64,000 bases of DNA, taken from positions 620,001-684,000 of the forward strand of contig NZ_FSRK01000002.1 of the NCBI RefSeq assembly GCF_900141765.1. The letters are read 5' to 3'. The translations under genes and the position numbers were made by a program. Positions 17,754 to 26,719 of this stretch are shown here, one piece after another. Position 1 is the stretch's first letter, and each line of letters opens with the position of its first letter. The notes beneath the pieces are model-generated. The model was given only the letters and a program-made list of their open reading frames with translations. It ran no database searches and was not told the origin of the DNA. This DNA comes from Epilithonimonas zeae. Lineage in GTDB: Bacteria > Bacteroidota > Bacteroidia > Flavobacteriales > Weeksellaceae.

Positions 17754-19244
17754 CTACTTAGTGTGATTCATCGCATTTGCATCGATATTAACCCCAAGTC
17801 CTTGTGCGACTCTCATTCCTAGTTCAATATTTGCTCGGAAGAAATGACAAAGCTGACGATTAATGATTTCGTCTCTCTTTGGTCCATCGATTCCGCTCAT
17901 ATGTCCAACAATATTATTAACCAAAGCTGTTCTCGCTTCTTGGTTCAGAGCTTTTGTGTAGAATAATCCAGGTTGTGTATAATGGTCGTCATCATTTTGA
18001 TTTCTGTTGTAATTAGCAACGTGATTGTTGTCCAAATCATAATCAAAAGATTTGTGAGATTCACTTGGTTCTACATCACTGAAGCTGTTGGGATAATAAT
18101 TCGGTTTGTCGCCATAATCAGAATCGTCTGCCATAAAACCGGCTCTTTGGAAATTATTGACAGCAAACGGACATTTGTTAACTTCAAGCTGATGAGAATT
18201 TACGCCTAATCTGTATCTGTGAGCATCGGCGTAAGAAAACAATCTTCCTTGTAACATTTTATCCGGTGAAAAACTGATTCCATCAACCAAATGACTTGGC
18301 GCAAAAGCCGCTTGCTCTACGTGAACGAAGTAATTTCTTGGAACTTCATTCAGCTCCATTACACCAACTTCCTGTAACGGAAACTCATCTTGGAACCAAA
18401 CTTTAGTTACATCAAACGGATTCCAACGCCATTCTTTTGCTTGCTGTTCCGTCATTGTCTGGATGTAAAGTGTCCATTTTGGAAAATCTCCTTTTTCTAT
18501 AGCATTTACCAAATCTTCCTGAGAAAAATCCGGATTTTCACCTTTCATTTTTGTGGCTTCGTCATCAGAAAAATTCTTGATGCCTTGTTGCGTTTTAAAA
18601 TGAAATTTAACCCAAGTTCTTTCATTATTTTCATTAATCATAGAAAAAGTGTGAGAACCAAATCCGTGCATATGTCTGTACCCGTGAGGCGTTCCTCTGT
18701 CTGACATCAGAATTAAAACCTGATGAAGAGATTCTGGATTCAGAGACCAAAAGTCCCAAACCATTGTTTTGCTTTTCAGATTGGTTTTTGGAACACGTTT
18801 TTGCGTATGGATAAAATCTGGAAATTTTTTGGCGTCCTTAATAAAGAAAACAGGCGTGTTGTTTCCAACCAAATCCCAGTTTCCGTCTTCAGTGTAGAAT
18901 TTCAAGGCGAAACCTCTCGGGTCTCTTTCAGTATCGGCACTTCCCATTTCTCCACCAACGGTAGAAAATCTAGCAAACATTTTACAAGAATTTCCAACTT
19001 TAGAAAACAATTTTGCTCTCGTATATTTAGAAATGTCGTGAGTCACCGTAAAAGTTCCGTAAGCACCAGAACCTTTGGCGTGAACAATTCTTTCGGGAAT
19101 TCTTTCTCTTACGAAATGTGCAAGATTCTCTTGAAGAATAAAATCTTGTAAAAGTACCGGACCTCTTGGTCCAACAGTTTGTGAATCCTGATGCTCGTAG
19201 TAAGGTGAGCCTACAGAATTGGTGAGTTTTTTCTTATTGTCCAT
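17754..19244 (-). CDS. katA: catalase (clade III, KatA type)
   Basis: A 496-residue monofunctional haem catalase that splits hydrogen peroxide into water and oxygen. The distal His lies in FTVTHDISKYTRAK, the distal Asn in DLVGNNTPVFFIKD, RDPRGFALKFYT is the usual motif, and the proximal haem-ligand Tyr is in RLFSYADAHRYRLG. The length fits small-subunit catalases. Cytosolic. It is transcribed divergently from an OxyR-type regulator 110 bases away, so peroxide induction through that regulator is likely. Confidence 0.95.
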   Translation of the reverse strand: MDNKKKLTNSVGSPYYEHQDSQTVGPRGPVLLQDFILQENLAHFVRERIPERIVHAKGSGAYGTFTVTHDISKYTRAKLFSKVGNSCKMFARFSTVGGEMGSADTERDPRGFALKFYTEDGNWDLVGNNTPVFFIKDAKKFPDFIHTQKRVPKTNLKSKTMVWDFWSLNPESLHQVLILMSDRGTPHGYRHMHGFGSHTFSMINENNERTWVKFHFKTQQGIKNFSDDEATKMKGENPDFSQEDLVNAIEKGDFPKWTLYIQTMTEQQAKEWRWNPFDVTKVWFQDEFPLQEVGVMELNEVPRNYFVHVEQAAFAPSHLVDGISFSPDKMLQGRLFSYADAHRYRLGVNSHQLEVNKCPFAVNNFQRAGFMADDSDYGDKPNYYPNSFSDVEPSESHKSFDYDLDNNHVANYNRNQNDDDHYTQPGLFYTKALNQEARTALVNNIVGHMSGIDGPKRDEIINRQLCHFFRANIELGMRVAQGLGVNIDANAMNHTK

Positions 19245-19321
19245 ATTTTCTGATTTTGATTTATTTCTAATTTTAAAGCGAAATTCGATAAAAAAACTTA
19301 TTTATGAAACAAATTAATAAG

Positions 19322-19329
19322 TATCTTTG
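19322..19329 (+). promoter_or_regulatory. -7 box in the katA-oxyR divergent region
   Basis: TATCTTTG matches TAnnTTTG, 25 bases before the GTG start of oxyR. The 110-base region between the two divergent genes is where an OxyR operator for katA would be expected. I could not single out an operator by eye. Confidence 0.45.
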
Positions 19330-19354
19330 TAATAGATAAAATTAATTAGAAGTC

Positions 19355-20308
19355 GTGAACATACAACAACTAGAATATCTAATTGCAGTAGATAAATATA
19401 AACATTTTGGTAAAGCTGCGCAAGCTTGTTTTATAACTCAGCCAACACTTAGTGCAATGATTCAGAAATTTGAAGATGAGCTGGATGTGAAAGTTTTTGA
19501 TAGAACAACGCATCCCATTAGGACGACAGATGCGGGAGGCGAAATCATCAAAGAAGCACAAAAAGTAATCGATTCTGTAATGGAATTAAAAAACAAAGCG
19601 AATTTCCTGAATAATATTCTTGCAGGAAAATTGAACCTCGGAATCATCCCGACAGTTTCCAGCTATATTTTACCAAACGAAATTTTTAGTTTTCTAAAAA
19701 AGAATCCTCAAATCGAACTGAATATCAAAGAAATGACGACAGAAAGTATCATCAAATCTTTGAAGTCTGGTGAATTGGATGCGGGAATTATTTCTACGCC
19801 TTATTCTGCAGCAGACGAGTTTTATCAGGATTTTCTTTTCAATGAAGAGTTGATGCTCTATTCTGCAGGTCAGGAAGAAGGAACAAAAAAAGATTGTTTC
19901 GTCGTTCCGGAAGATATTGACGTGAATAAAGTCTGGCTTTTGGAAGAAGGAAACTGCCTGAGAACACAATTCGAGAATATTTGTCATCTGAAAGAGAATT
20001 CTTTGAAGCCTAATAACTTAGAATTTTTAGCTTCCAATGTCAATACATTAATTCAAATGGTTGATAAAGTAGGAGGAATTACAATTCTGTCAGAAATGGG
20101 CGTTCAACAATTATCAGCGGAACAGAAAACTAAGGTTTCAAGATTTATTAAGCCTTTCCCTTACAGAGAAATGAGTGTGATTTATTATAAACCAACTTAC
20201 AAGCAAAAAATCATCGATGAGTTGATTTCTGAAATCAGAACATCAATGGAGCAAAGACTTAATTATTATAAAGATCCGGAAAATTATACGAGTATTAAAC
20301 CTGAATAA
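19355..20308 (+). CDS. oxyR: LysR-type hydrogen-peroxide regulator OxyR
   Basis: A 317-residue LysR-family regulator. N-terminal winged helix-turn-helix (MNIQQLEYLIAV...FGKAAQACFITQPTLSAMI), followed by a periplasmic-binding-protein-like sensor domain. Two cysteines, C201 in EEGNCLRTQ and C210 in ENICHL, have the same nine-residue spacing as the redox pair C199/C208 of E. coli OxyR, which directly supports peroxide sensing by a disulfide switch. The start is GTG at 19355. It is divergent from katA, its probable target. Confidence 0.9.
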   Translation: MNIQQLEYLIAVDKYKHFGKAAQACFITQPTLSAMIQKFEDELDVKVFDRTTHPIRTTDAGGEIIKEAQKVIDSVMELKNKANFLNNILAGKLNLGIIPTVSSYILPNEIFSFLKKNPQIELNIKEMTTESIIKSLKSGELDAGIISTPYSAADEFYQDFLFNEELMLYSAGQEEGTKKDCFVVPEDIDVNKVWLLEEGNCLRTQFENICHLKENSLKPNNLEFLASNVNTLIQMVDKVGGITILSEMGVQQLSAEQKTKVSRFIKPFPYREMSVIYYKPTYKQKIIDELISEIRTSMEQRLNYYKDPENYTSIKPE

Positions 20309-20335
20309 ATTCATACTCAATTAATAGGAATTGAT

Positions 20336-20366
20336 TTTGAAGTTTGAGAATTACTTTGTAAATTTG
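20336..20366 (+). promoter_or_regulatory. Bacteroidetes promoter of metK
   Basis: TTTG (20336-20339), 19 bases, then TAAATTTG (20359-20366): an exact match to the TTTG-N19-TAnnTTTG consensus. Transcription would start near 20373, just ahead of the predicted riboswitch. Confidence 0.7.
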
Positions 20367-20380
20367 CCCTCGATTTTTGA

Positions 20381-20468
20381 ATAAACGGAGGAGAACTTTG
20401 ACTGATTGCAACCTCAATAAAAAATGCTAAAACAGATTTTTCTCTTTTAGTTCCTTTTTACAATCAGT
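20381..20468 (+). ncRNA. probable SAM-II-type riboswitch in the metK leader
   Basis: The leader contains GAGG (20388-20391) that can pair with CCTC (20412-20415); between them lies CTGATTGCAA directly before the 3' strand, followed by an A-rich loop and ATGCTAAAAC (20424-20433). The order (stem 5' strand, CUGAUU, UUGCAA, stem 3' strand, A-rich linker, GCUAAAA) follows the H-type pseudoknot of known SAM-II aptamers. Downstream, ACTGATTG (20401-20408) is perfectly complementary to CAATCAGT (20461-20468), and CTAAAA (20426-20431) to TTTTAG, which gives a competing fold. Location before metK, the SAM synthetase gene, fits feedback control by SAM. Confidence 0.65.
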
Positions 20469-20508
20469 AGTTTATCCTTAAACAAATTAATATAAAAGGA
20501 ATTTATTT

Positions 20509-21789
20509 ATGTCTTATTTATTTACGTCCGAATCAGTTTCTGAAGGGCATCCGGATAAAGTTGCAGATCAGATTTCTGATGCACTTATCGATCATTTCTT
20601 AGCTTATGACAAAAACTCAAAAGTAGCTTGTGAAACGCTTGTGACGACTGGTCAGGTTGTTTTGGCTGGAGAAGTGAAGTCTGATGCTTATCTAGATGTA
20701 CAGCATATTGCGAGAGATGTGATCAACAAAATTGGTTACACGAAAAGCGAATATATGTTCAATGGTGATTCTTGTGGTGTGATTTCTGCGATTCACGAAC
20801 AGTCTCCGGATATCAATCAAGGTGTTGACAGAACTTTGGACGAAACAGATTTTGAAGCTAGAGCTAATGCTCAAGGTGCTGGGGATCAGGGAATGATGTT
20901 CGGTTACGCAACCAACGAAACTGAAAATTATATGCCTTTGGCTTTGGATCTTGCGCATCAAATTCTAAAAGAATTGGCTGACCTTAGAAGAGAAGGAAAC
21001 GCAATTCCTTACCTTCGTCCAGATGCAAAATCTCAGGTAACCATCGAGTATTCTGACGATCACAAGCCTGTAAGAATCGACAGTATTGTGGTTTCTACGC
21101 AGCACGATGATTTCGGAAGCGAAGAGGCGATGTTGGCTAAAATCAAAAAAGATATTATCGAAATTTTAATTCCTAAAGTTAAGGCTAAACAAAAGCCGGA
21201 AATCCAGGAATTGTTCAATGGGGATATCAAATATCACATCAATCCAACAGGAAAATTTGTAATCGGTGGTCCTCACGGAGATACAGGTTTGACGGGAAGA
21301 AAAATCATCGTTGATACTTACGGAGGAAAAGGTGCTCACGGTGGTGGTGCTTTCTCTGGAAAAGATCCAAGTAAAGTGGACAGAAGTGCCGCTTACGCAA
21401 CAAGACACATTGCGAAAAATTTAGTTGCTGCAGGTGTTGCGGATGAGATTTTGGTGCAGGTTTCTTACGCAATTGGTGTTGCAGAGCCTTGTGGACTTTA
21501 CATCAATACTTACGGAACTTCAAAATTGGATATCAATGATGGAGAATTGGCTAAGAAAGTTCAGCAATTGTTTGATCTTAGACCTTATGCAGTTGAGAAA
21601 AACCTTAAATTAAGAAATCCTATCTATATAGAAACTGCAGCTTACGGACATATGGGGAAAGATTATTATGTAGCTGATAAAACCTTCAACAAAGGACAGA
21701 AAAACGAATTAACTTTGAAAGATCTGGAATTTTTCACTTGGGAGAAACTGGATCGAGTAGAGGATATTAAAAAAGAATTCGGATTGTAA
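20509..21789 (+). CDS. metK: S-adenosylmethionine synthetase
   Basis: A 426-residue methionine adenosyltransferase, which makes SAM from methionine and ATP. Family motifs: [15 protein letters not shown] at the N terminus, [10 protein letters not shown] in the middle (about 126-135), and [16 protein letters not shown] (about 278-293). The length is normal. Cytosolic tetramer in known members. Its leader carries a good promoter and a probable SAM-sensing riboswitch; a strong terminator follows, so it is a one-gene unit under product feedback. Confidence 0.96.
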   Translation: MSYLFTSESVSEGHPDKVADQISDALIDHFLAYDKNSKVACETLVTTGQVVLAGEVKSDAYLDVQHIARDVINKIGYTKSEYMFNGDSCGVISAIHEQSPDINQGVDRTLDETDFEARANAQGAGDQGMMFGYATNETENYMPLALDLAHQILKELADLRREGNAIPYLRPDAKSQVTIEYSDDHKPVRIDSIVVSTQHDDFGSEEAMLAKIKKDIIEILIPKVKAKQKPEIQELFNGDIKYHINPTGKFVIGGPHGDTGLTGRKIIVDTYGGKGAHGGGAFSGKDPSKVDRSAAYATRHIAKNLVAAGVADEILVQVSYAIGVAEPCGLYINTYGTSKLDINDGELAKKVQQLFDLRPYAVEKNLKLRNPIYIETAAYGHMGKDYYVADKTFNKGQKNELTLKDLEFFTWEKLDRVEDIKKEFGL

Positions 21790-21812
21790 AATTCGGAATT
21801 TTAGAAATCTGG

Positions 21813-21847
21813 AAACTGCTTTATCTTTTGGTAAAGCAGTTTTTTAT
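21813..21847 (+). terminator. Rho-independent terminator of metK
   Basis: Perfect 11-bp stem AAACTGCTTTA (21813-21823) / TAAAGCAGTTT (21832-21842) followed by a T run, 23 bases after the metK stop. Confidence 0.88.
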
Positions 21848-21959
21848 TTTAAACTTCTATCTGGAACATAAAAACTCTCTAAAATTTTATGTTCCTTTGC
21901 TCAGATAAAATTTTCAAAATCCCTTTTGTTAATTTTGTCGTATATAATATCAGATAAAA

Positions 21960-22433
21960 ATGAAATCTAGACTTTACACTATTATATCATTAATTGTTTT
22001 TTGCGGATTGGCAAAAGCTCAACTTACTGTTCATAAAATGTTGAATGTAGGCTATACTTATCAGAATCAAAGTTTTGGTGAAATTGGCGGGAAGTTACTT
22101 TTCCTGAGTAATGATGATGTGATTTTCAGAACGGGAGTTTCTGCTTTGATGGGTTCAGCAAACCAAAAATTTGCTATAATGCCAAAAGTCCAGGCTGATT
22201 TTCTTTTAAATTTTGAGAAAAATGTAGACTTCTATCATTCTTATTATTTTGTTGCCGGAGCAGAAGCTACCAACAAATATATTGCGCCGAAAATTGGTTT
22301 CAGTCTTTTTGGGATTGTTGATTTGATGGGAGGCTACGCATTTTCTCTAGATAAAGATGGAATTAATGGAAAAGAGCTGAAAGGACTTAATGTTAATTTC
22401 ACAATAAATATCCCTTTAGTGGTTATAAAATGA
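21960..22433 (+). CDS. secreted small beta-barrel-like protein, unknown function
   Basis: A 157-residue protein not assigned to a named family. A signal peptide (ending CGLAKAQ) is followed by alternating beta-strand sequence with many Gly and aromatic residues (GYTYQNQSFGEIGGKLLF, YYFVAGAEATNKYIAPKIGFSLFG), ending in NVNFTINIPLVV, as in small outer-membrane barrels. Probably in the outer membrane. A TAATTTTG box at 21930-21937 suggests its own promoter. A hairpin (TTTTCATTT/AAATGAAAA, 22442-22468) follows the stop but lacks a clear T tail. Confidence 0.6.
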   Translation: MKSRLYTIISLIVFCGLAKAQLTVHKMLNVGYTYQNQSFGEIGGKLLFLSNDDVIFRTGVSALMGSANQKFAIMPKVQADFLLNFEKNVDFYHSYYFVAGAEATNKYIAPKIGFSLFGIVDLMGGYAFSLDKDGINGKELKGLNVNFTINIPLVVIK

Positions 22434-22649
22434 TTTAACTTTTTTCATTTATTTACATCAAATGAAAAGAAATTGAAGATTTAACAATCCTTTAACATTT
22501 TGTTTAATCTTTTTTATTACTTTTACAGACCTAAAAATAATTGCGTATAGAAAAAATTTACTCTTAAAAAAATAATAACAGAACCGAAACTGTCAGATTG
22601 ATTACATTGTAATTGATGGCTGCATAGGTTCAAATATTTAGGAGTGAAT

Positions 22650-23240
22650 ATGAAAACGCAAACCGATAGCCAACTAATCCTGCTTTATCAGAACGGAGAG
22701 GAAAAAGCCCTGTCAACACTAATTAATAAGCACAAGAAAGATCTTTTTTCCTTTATTTTTTACAAATTGATGGATGAAGATTTGGCCAATGATATCTTCC
22801 AGGATACTTTTATCAAAATTATTATTACGCTGAAAGAAGGGCGCTACAAAGAAGAAAACAAATTCATTCTTTGGGCCAAAAGAATTGCCCATAATCTGAT
22901 CATAGATCATTACAGATTACAATCTAAAAATATTAAAATTTCTGAAACTTCTTACGAGAATGAAGAGTTCTCCATCTTTGATATCATCAAAGAACCGGAA
23001 AATAATATTGAGGATAAATTAATAGCTAATCAAATAAATGAAGATTTGCTAAAAATGCTTGTGATGTTGCCAGACAACCAACAAGAGGTGATTAAGCTTA
23101 GATTTTTTGATGGTTTGAGCTTCAAAGAGATTGCAGATCATACAGATACGAGCATCAATACAACGCTTGGAAGAGTGAGATATGCACTCATTAATTTGAG
23201 AAAAATAATGGATGAACATAAAATTATTTTAACAAAATAA
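22650..23240 (+). CDS. ECF-type RNA polymerase sigma factor
   Basis: A 196-residue sigma-70 family factor of the extracytoplasmic-function class. Region 2 (about 10-85) shows the DLANDIFQDTFIKI motif; region 4 (about 130-185) shows LPDNQQEVIKLRFFDGLSFKEIAD and the recognition helix TDTSINTTLGRVRYALINLRK. The ATG at 22650 is preferred over a GTG two codons earlier, since GGAG lies just before it. No anti-sigma gene follows; the next ORF is a 45-residue basic peptide. The 216 bases upstream (22434-22649) show no ORF and no clean TAnnTTTG promoter; an ECF-type autoregulated promoter is possible. Confidence 0.88.
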   Translation: MKTQTDSQLILLYQNGEEKALSTLINKHKKDLFSFIFYKLMDEDLANDIFQDTFIKIIITLKEGRYKEENKFILWAKRIAHNLIIDHYRLQSKNIKISETSYENEEFSIFDIIKEPENNIEDKLIANQINEDLLKMLVMLPDNQQEVIKLRFFDGLSFKEIADHTDTSINTTLGRVRYALINLRKIMDEHKIILTK

Positions 23241-23295
23241 TAATTAGTTAATAATAAAGATTTTTTTTTGGCGTTATTGTTGTAAAAGTCAGCCT

Positions 23296-23433
23296 ATGAA
23301 AAAAAACGACACTTTAACAACAAAAGCTTTGATGCCTAAAAAAGAAATAATCGATTTTTTATTGAGTTATTCTAAAAATATCGATACGCTTAAAACTAAA
23401 AACAGAAAAACAATTTTGGTTTCTAAAAACTAG
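23296..23433 (+). CDS. 45-residue basic peptide downstream of the ECF sigma factor
   Basis: Small ORF from ATG 23296 to TAG 23433. The product begins MKKNDTLTTKALMPKKEI and ends KTILVSKN; it is rich in Lys (10 of 45), has one amphipathic helix candidate (KEIIDFLLSYSKNI) and no signal peptide. It starts 55 bases after the sigma-factor stop on the same strand. Nothing in the sequence gives its function. An anti-sigma or sigma-accessory role is only a positional guess. Confidence 0.55.
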   Translation: MKKNDTLTTKALMPKKEIIDFLLSYSKNIDTLKTKNRKTILVSKN

Positions 23434-23511
23434 AATTTTTTCGATTTTAATAATTGATTTTTTATGATTGAACTTTCCTACGTGGATCAAAAATGATTAG
23501 ATTTGTGCCTT

Positions 23512-24210
23512 ATGAAAAACGTAAGGCACATTTTTTTTGATCTTGACAATACACTTTGGGATCATCGCAAGAATGCATATTTGACAATACAAGAACTGTT
23601 TAAAAATCAGGATATTTCTGAGAAATATATGATAGATTTTGAGGAATTTCACAGCACTTATCACATCATCAATGAAAAACTTTGGGAGCAAATCCGAGAT
23701 GGAGAAATTGATAAAGAGTATCTAAGAAAACATCGTTTTTACGACACATTCCTGAATTTCGGGGTGGACGATGCCAATCTTGCAGGTTATTTTGAACATC
23801 ATTTCTTAGACGAAATTCTAAAGTATAATGAGTTAGTTGATGGCGCGTTAGATTTACTTAATTATCTGAAAGACAAAAATTACAAAATGCACATTATTTC
23901 CAACGGTTTCCAAGAAGTGACCGAAAGGAAATGTATTTTATCCGAAATTGCTGATTTTTTTGAAACGATTACAAGCGCAGATTCTGTCAACATCAGAAAA
24001 CCAAGACCAGAAATTTTTGAATATTCTCTTAATCTTGCAAAAGCTGAAAAAGACGAAAGTATTTTAATTGGAGACGATTGGATTGCGGATGTAAAAGGCG
24101 CACAAAATTTCGGAATTGATATTATTTTCTTTGATGTTTTGGATGAGAATCCTTTGGAAGAAGGCTTGAAATTCGTCAAGCATTTATCAGAAATCAAACA
24201 ATATTTATAA
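23512..24210 (+). CDS. yjjG: YjjG-family HAD phosphatase (noncanonical pyrimidine nucleotidase)
   Basis: A 232-residue haloacid-dehalogenase-like hydrolase of the YjjG group, which dephosphorylates pyrimidine nucleoside monophosphates and can clear modified ones. Motifs: FFDLDNTLWDH (nucleophile and acid Asp), IISNG (motif II), RKPRPEIF (Lys of motif III) and GDDWIADVKGA (motif IV). Start at the ATG 23512, giving MKNVRHIFFDLD; the upstream in-frame TTG (23503) overlaps a TAGATTTG promoter-like box at 23498-23505, so transcription may begin almost at the start codon. Ends at a palindromic terminator. Confidence 0.82.
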   Translation: MKNVRHIFFDLDNTLWDHRKNAYLTIQELFKNQDISEKYMIDFEEFHSTYHIINEKLWEQIRDGEIDKEYLRKHRFYDTFLNFGVDDANLAGYFEHHFLDEILKYNELVDGALDLLNYLKDKNYKMHIISNGFQEVTERKCILSEIADFFETITSADSVNIRKPRPEIFEYSLNLAKAEKDESILIGDDWIADVKGAQNFGIDIIFFDVLDENPLEEGLKFVKHLSEIKQYL

Positions 24211-24213
24211 AAT

Positions 24214-24244
24214 AAAAGCCTTTCAAATTTGAAAGGCTTTTTTA
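24214..24244. terminator. bidirectional Rho-independent terminator
   Basis: A perfect 28-base palindrome (24214-24241; each arm AAAAGCCTTTCAAA or its complement) followed by further T. It serves the YjjG-like gene and the convergent trpS. Confidence 0.85.
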
Positions 24245-24263
24245 TATTTTAAAGTTCAGAGAA

Positions 24264-25232
24264 TTAAATTCCCAAACTTTTTCTAACTCTTTTGATCGTT
24301 TCAGTGGCGATAACTCTGGTTTTTTCTGCGCCTTCCTGCAATTTTGCTTCCAGCTCATCTAGATTGTTCATATAATAAGTGAACGTCTCTCTTTCTTTCG
24401 CAAATTTCACCAAAATCAAATCCAAAAGTTCCTTTTTAGCGTGCCCGTAACCATAATTTCCAGCCAAATATTTTGCTCTCAATTCTTCGGTTTGTTCAGG
24501 AGTAGCAATTAATTCGTATATAGCAAAAATTTTATCTGTTGATGGATCTTTTGGTTCTTCCAAAGTTTTAGAATCACTTTCAATAGACATCACTTGCTTC
24601 TTCAATTCTTTTTCCGGTAAGAAAATATTGATGATGTTTCCTCTCGATTTAGACATTTTGTGTCCGTCTGTTCCAGGAACATATTTGGTGTTTTCCTGCA
24701 ATTCTGCCTGAGGCAAAACCAAAACTTCACCCATTTGATTATTGAATCTTGAAGCGACGTCACGTGCGATTTCCAAATGTTGTAATTGGTCTTTCCCAAC
24801 AGGCACAATCTCTGCATCGTACAACAAAATATCAGCTGCCATCAATATTGGATAAGTGAAAAGTCCAGCGTTTACGTCTTGTAACCTGTCCGCTTTATCT
24901 TTGAAAGAATGTGCCAAAGTCAATCTTTGGTAAGGGAAAAAGCATGACAAATGCCAAGAGAGCTCGCAAGTTTCCGGGATATCGCTTTGTCTGTAAAAAA
25001 ACGTTTTTTCTGTGTCTAGTCCGCAGGCAAGCCAAGCTGCAGCAATCTCGTAGGTGTTTTGTTTAAGCTCTTTTGCATCTTTGATCTGTGTTAAAGAGTG
25101 CAGATTGGCGATGAAAAGAAAAGACTCATTTCCTGCTTGTTTTGACAATTCAATTGCGGGGATAATGGCTCCCAAAAGATTTCCCAAATGTGGGGTTCCG
25201 GTGGCTTGTATTCCGGTTAAAATTCTAGACAT
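24264..25232 (-). CDS. trpS: tryptophanyl-tRNA synthetase
   Basis: A 322-residue class I aminoacyl-tRNA synthetase that charges tRNA-Trp. It begins MSRILTGIQATGTPHLGNLLGAI, with the HIGH-type signature as TPHLGN, and has KMSKSRGN as the KMSKS loop near residue 195. The typical TrpS segment ILLYDAEIVPVGKDQLQHLEIARDVA is cut here only in my quoting: ADILLYDAEIVPVGKDQ and LEIARDVA both occur. Length normal. Cytosolic, essential. Confidence 0.95.
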   Translation of the reverse strand: MSRILTGIQATGTPHLGNLLGAIIPAIELSKQAGNESFLFIANLHSLTQIKDAKELKQNTYEIAAAWLACGLDTEKTFFYRQSDIPETCELSWHLSCFFPYQRLTLAHSFKDKADRLQDVNAGLFTYPILMAADILLYDAEIVPVGKDQLQHLEIARDVASRFNNQMGEVLVLPQAELQENTKYVPGTDGHKMSKSRGNIINIFLPEKELKKQVMSIESDSKTLEEPKDPSTDKIFAIYELIATPEQTEELRAKYLAGNYGYGHAKKELLDLILVKFAKERETFTYYMNNLDELEAKLQEGAEKTRVIATETIKRVRKSLGI

Positions 25233-25358
25233 TGTTAATGTTATTTTGACTCAGACAAAAGTATGAAAGTTGAAGTGTGGAAACAAATTCTTTTTGAATA
25301 AGTATTTTTAACACATCCTTTATGGTTTTTGATTATATTAGTAAAAACAATTTTAGAA

Positions 25359-26717
25359 ATGGAGAATAACGACGTTTTATCACATAAGATATTCAAATCA
25401 ATTCAAAAACTTTGGATTTTTCTAATCATTTTTATCGGGATAGATTTTGTAAGCAATTATTTTTATCCAGAAGTTACAACATCATTTCTTGCAAAATTCT
25501 TAGACTTTTTGTCTTCCGCATTATCTTGTTTGTTTTTCTCTTATTATTTTGTTGTTAATAAGCGTTGGAAACCACTTCTGATGGTTTTACCATTTTTAAT
25601 TATTTCTTTCTTTTTTCTGAAAGATTTCAAACAAACTTTGGATTATTATATTCCTTTTGAAACTATTATTGATTCTAAAACCCTCAAAAATTACACATCA
25701 CTTCTGCTAACATTGGCAACAGTTTTTGTTCTTTCCAAAAATTATTTGCGAGAAGAAAATATAACGGGAAAACGGTCTTTTCTCAAAGTTTTCCTGCTTG
25801 TTTTAGGCTTGTTTTCACTTTATAATTCCGATTTGGATTTTATAGAACAGATTGTGTCCTCGGCAACATTTAGCTCAAAAACTACAGAATTTTTTATCAC
25901 GTTATTATTTTACATTCTTACATCTGTCAGAAGTGTAGCATTTTTAGGCACATTTTTATTTTTAATGAGTTGCCTTGCAAACAAAGAAAATATATATACA
26001 TTCTCCAATAAAATACTTCAATTTGCCAATCGTTATTTTGGTGTTACAGTTTTGATTGTTATCAGCTGCATCATTTTTTCTTTTGGTTATCTGATAGAAA
26101 GTGCAGTATCGCTGGAACTCGATTTTTTTGGTAAGAAACTGACGATTTTTGGCTGGCTGAATAACATTTCTGTCATCGCAGTCTTCATTATTTGTACAAG
26201 ATTTGTTGGTCAGCTTTTGAAAGAAAGAAGTATTCTGAAACAAAAATATTACGGGATTGTGGGAAGTACGGTCTGGATGCCGATTGTCAATATTGTGCCT
26301 CTGTTAATGATAAAATTTGATGATAAAATCAAATTTTTATCAGTAGAAAACATCAGTAAACTCAAGAAAATCCATTTGATTATTGCATCAATTCTGATCT
26401 TGTTTTACTACAAAAATGATATTCTTGATAATGATAAAAGGGTGGAAGGACTCTTGCTGAGTTTTATTTATATAGCAAGTGTATGGATTGTAGCTTATAT
26501 CAAAAAATACAACTGGATTTTTGCAGTGCTTTTGGCGGCAATTGTTACAATGACTAAGGTTTTCCCTTTTTATGGAGGGCTTTATTCAACCGAATTTATT
26601 TTTAAAGACTACATTTTAGATTTGGTAAAACATACATTTTCCATAGCGATGATTATGTTGACGATCGTTTTCTACGGTATTTATTATATCGCCTATCAAA
26701 CTTTGAATAAAAAATAA
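25359..26717 (+). CDS. polytopic membrane protein of unknown function
   Basis: A 452-residue protein with about ten or more hydrophobic helices (for example WIFLIIFIGIDFV, LSCLFFSYYFVV, PLLMVLPFLIISFFFL, GVTVLIVISCIIFSFGYL). No signal peptide, no recognisable transport or enzyme motif. The ATG at 25359 (MENNDVLSHKIF) is preferred over a TTG ten codons earlier. It ends two bases before a convergent lipoprotein gene, with no terminator between them. I do not recognise the family. Confidence 0.65.
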   Translation: MENNDVLSHKIFKSIQKLWIFLIIFIGIDFVSNYFYPEVTTSFLAKFLDFLSSALSCLFFSYYFVVNKRWKPLLMVLPFLIISFFFLKDFKQTLDYYIPFETIIDSKTLKNYTSLLLTLATVFVLSKNYLREENITGKRSFLKVFLLVLGLFSLYNSDLDFIEQIVSSATFSSKTTEFFITLLFYILTSVRSVAFLGTFLFLMSCLANKENIYTFSNKILQFANRYFGVTVLIVISCIIFSFGYLIESAVSLELDFFGKKLTIFGWLNNISVIAVFIICTRFVGQLLKERSILKQKYYGIVGSTVWMPIVNIVPLLMIKFDDKIKFLSVENISKLKKIHLIIASILILFYYKNDILDNDKRVEGLLLSFIYIASVWIVAYIKKYNWIFAVLLAAIVTMTKVFPFYGGLYSTEFIFKDYILDLVKHTFSIAMIMLTIVFYGIYYIAYQTLNKK

Positions 26718-26719
26718 AT

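Noticed and set aside
18723-19151. 142-residue frame opposite katA
   Set aside because: Shadow of the catalase coding strand; basic, low-complexity product without any family signature.
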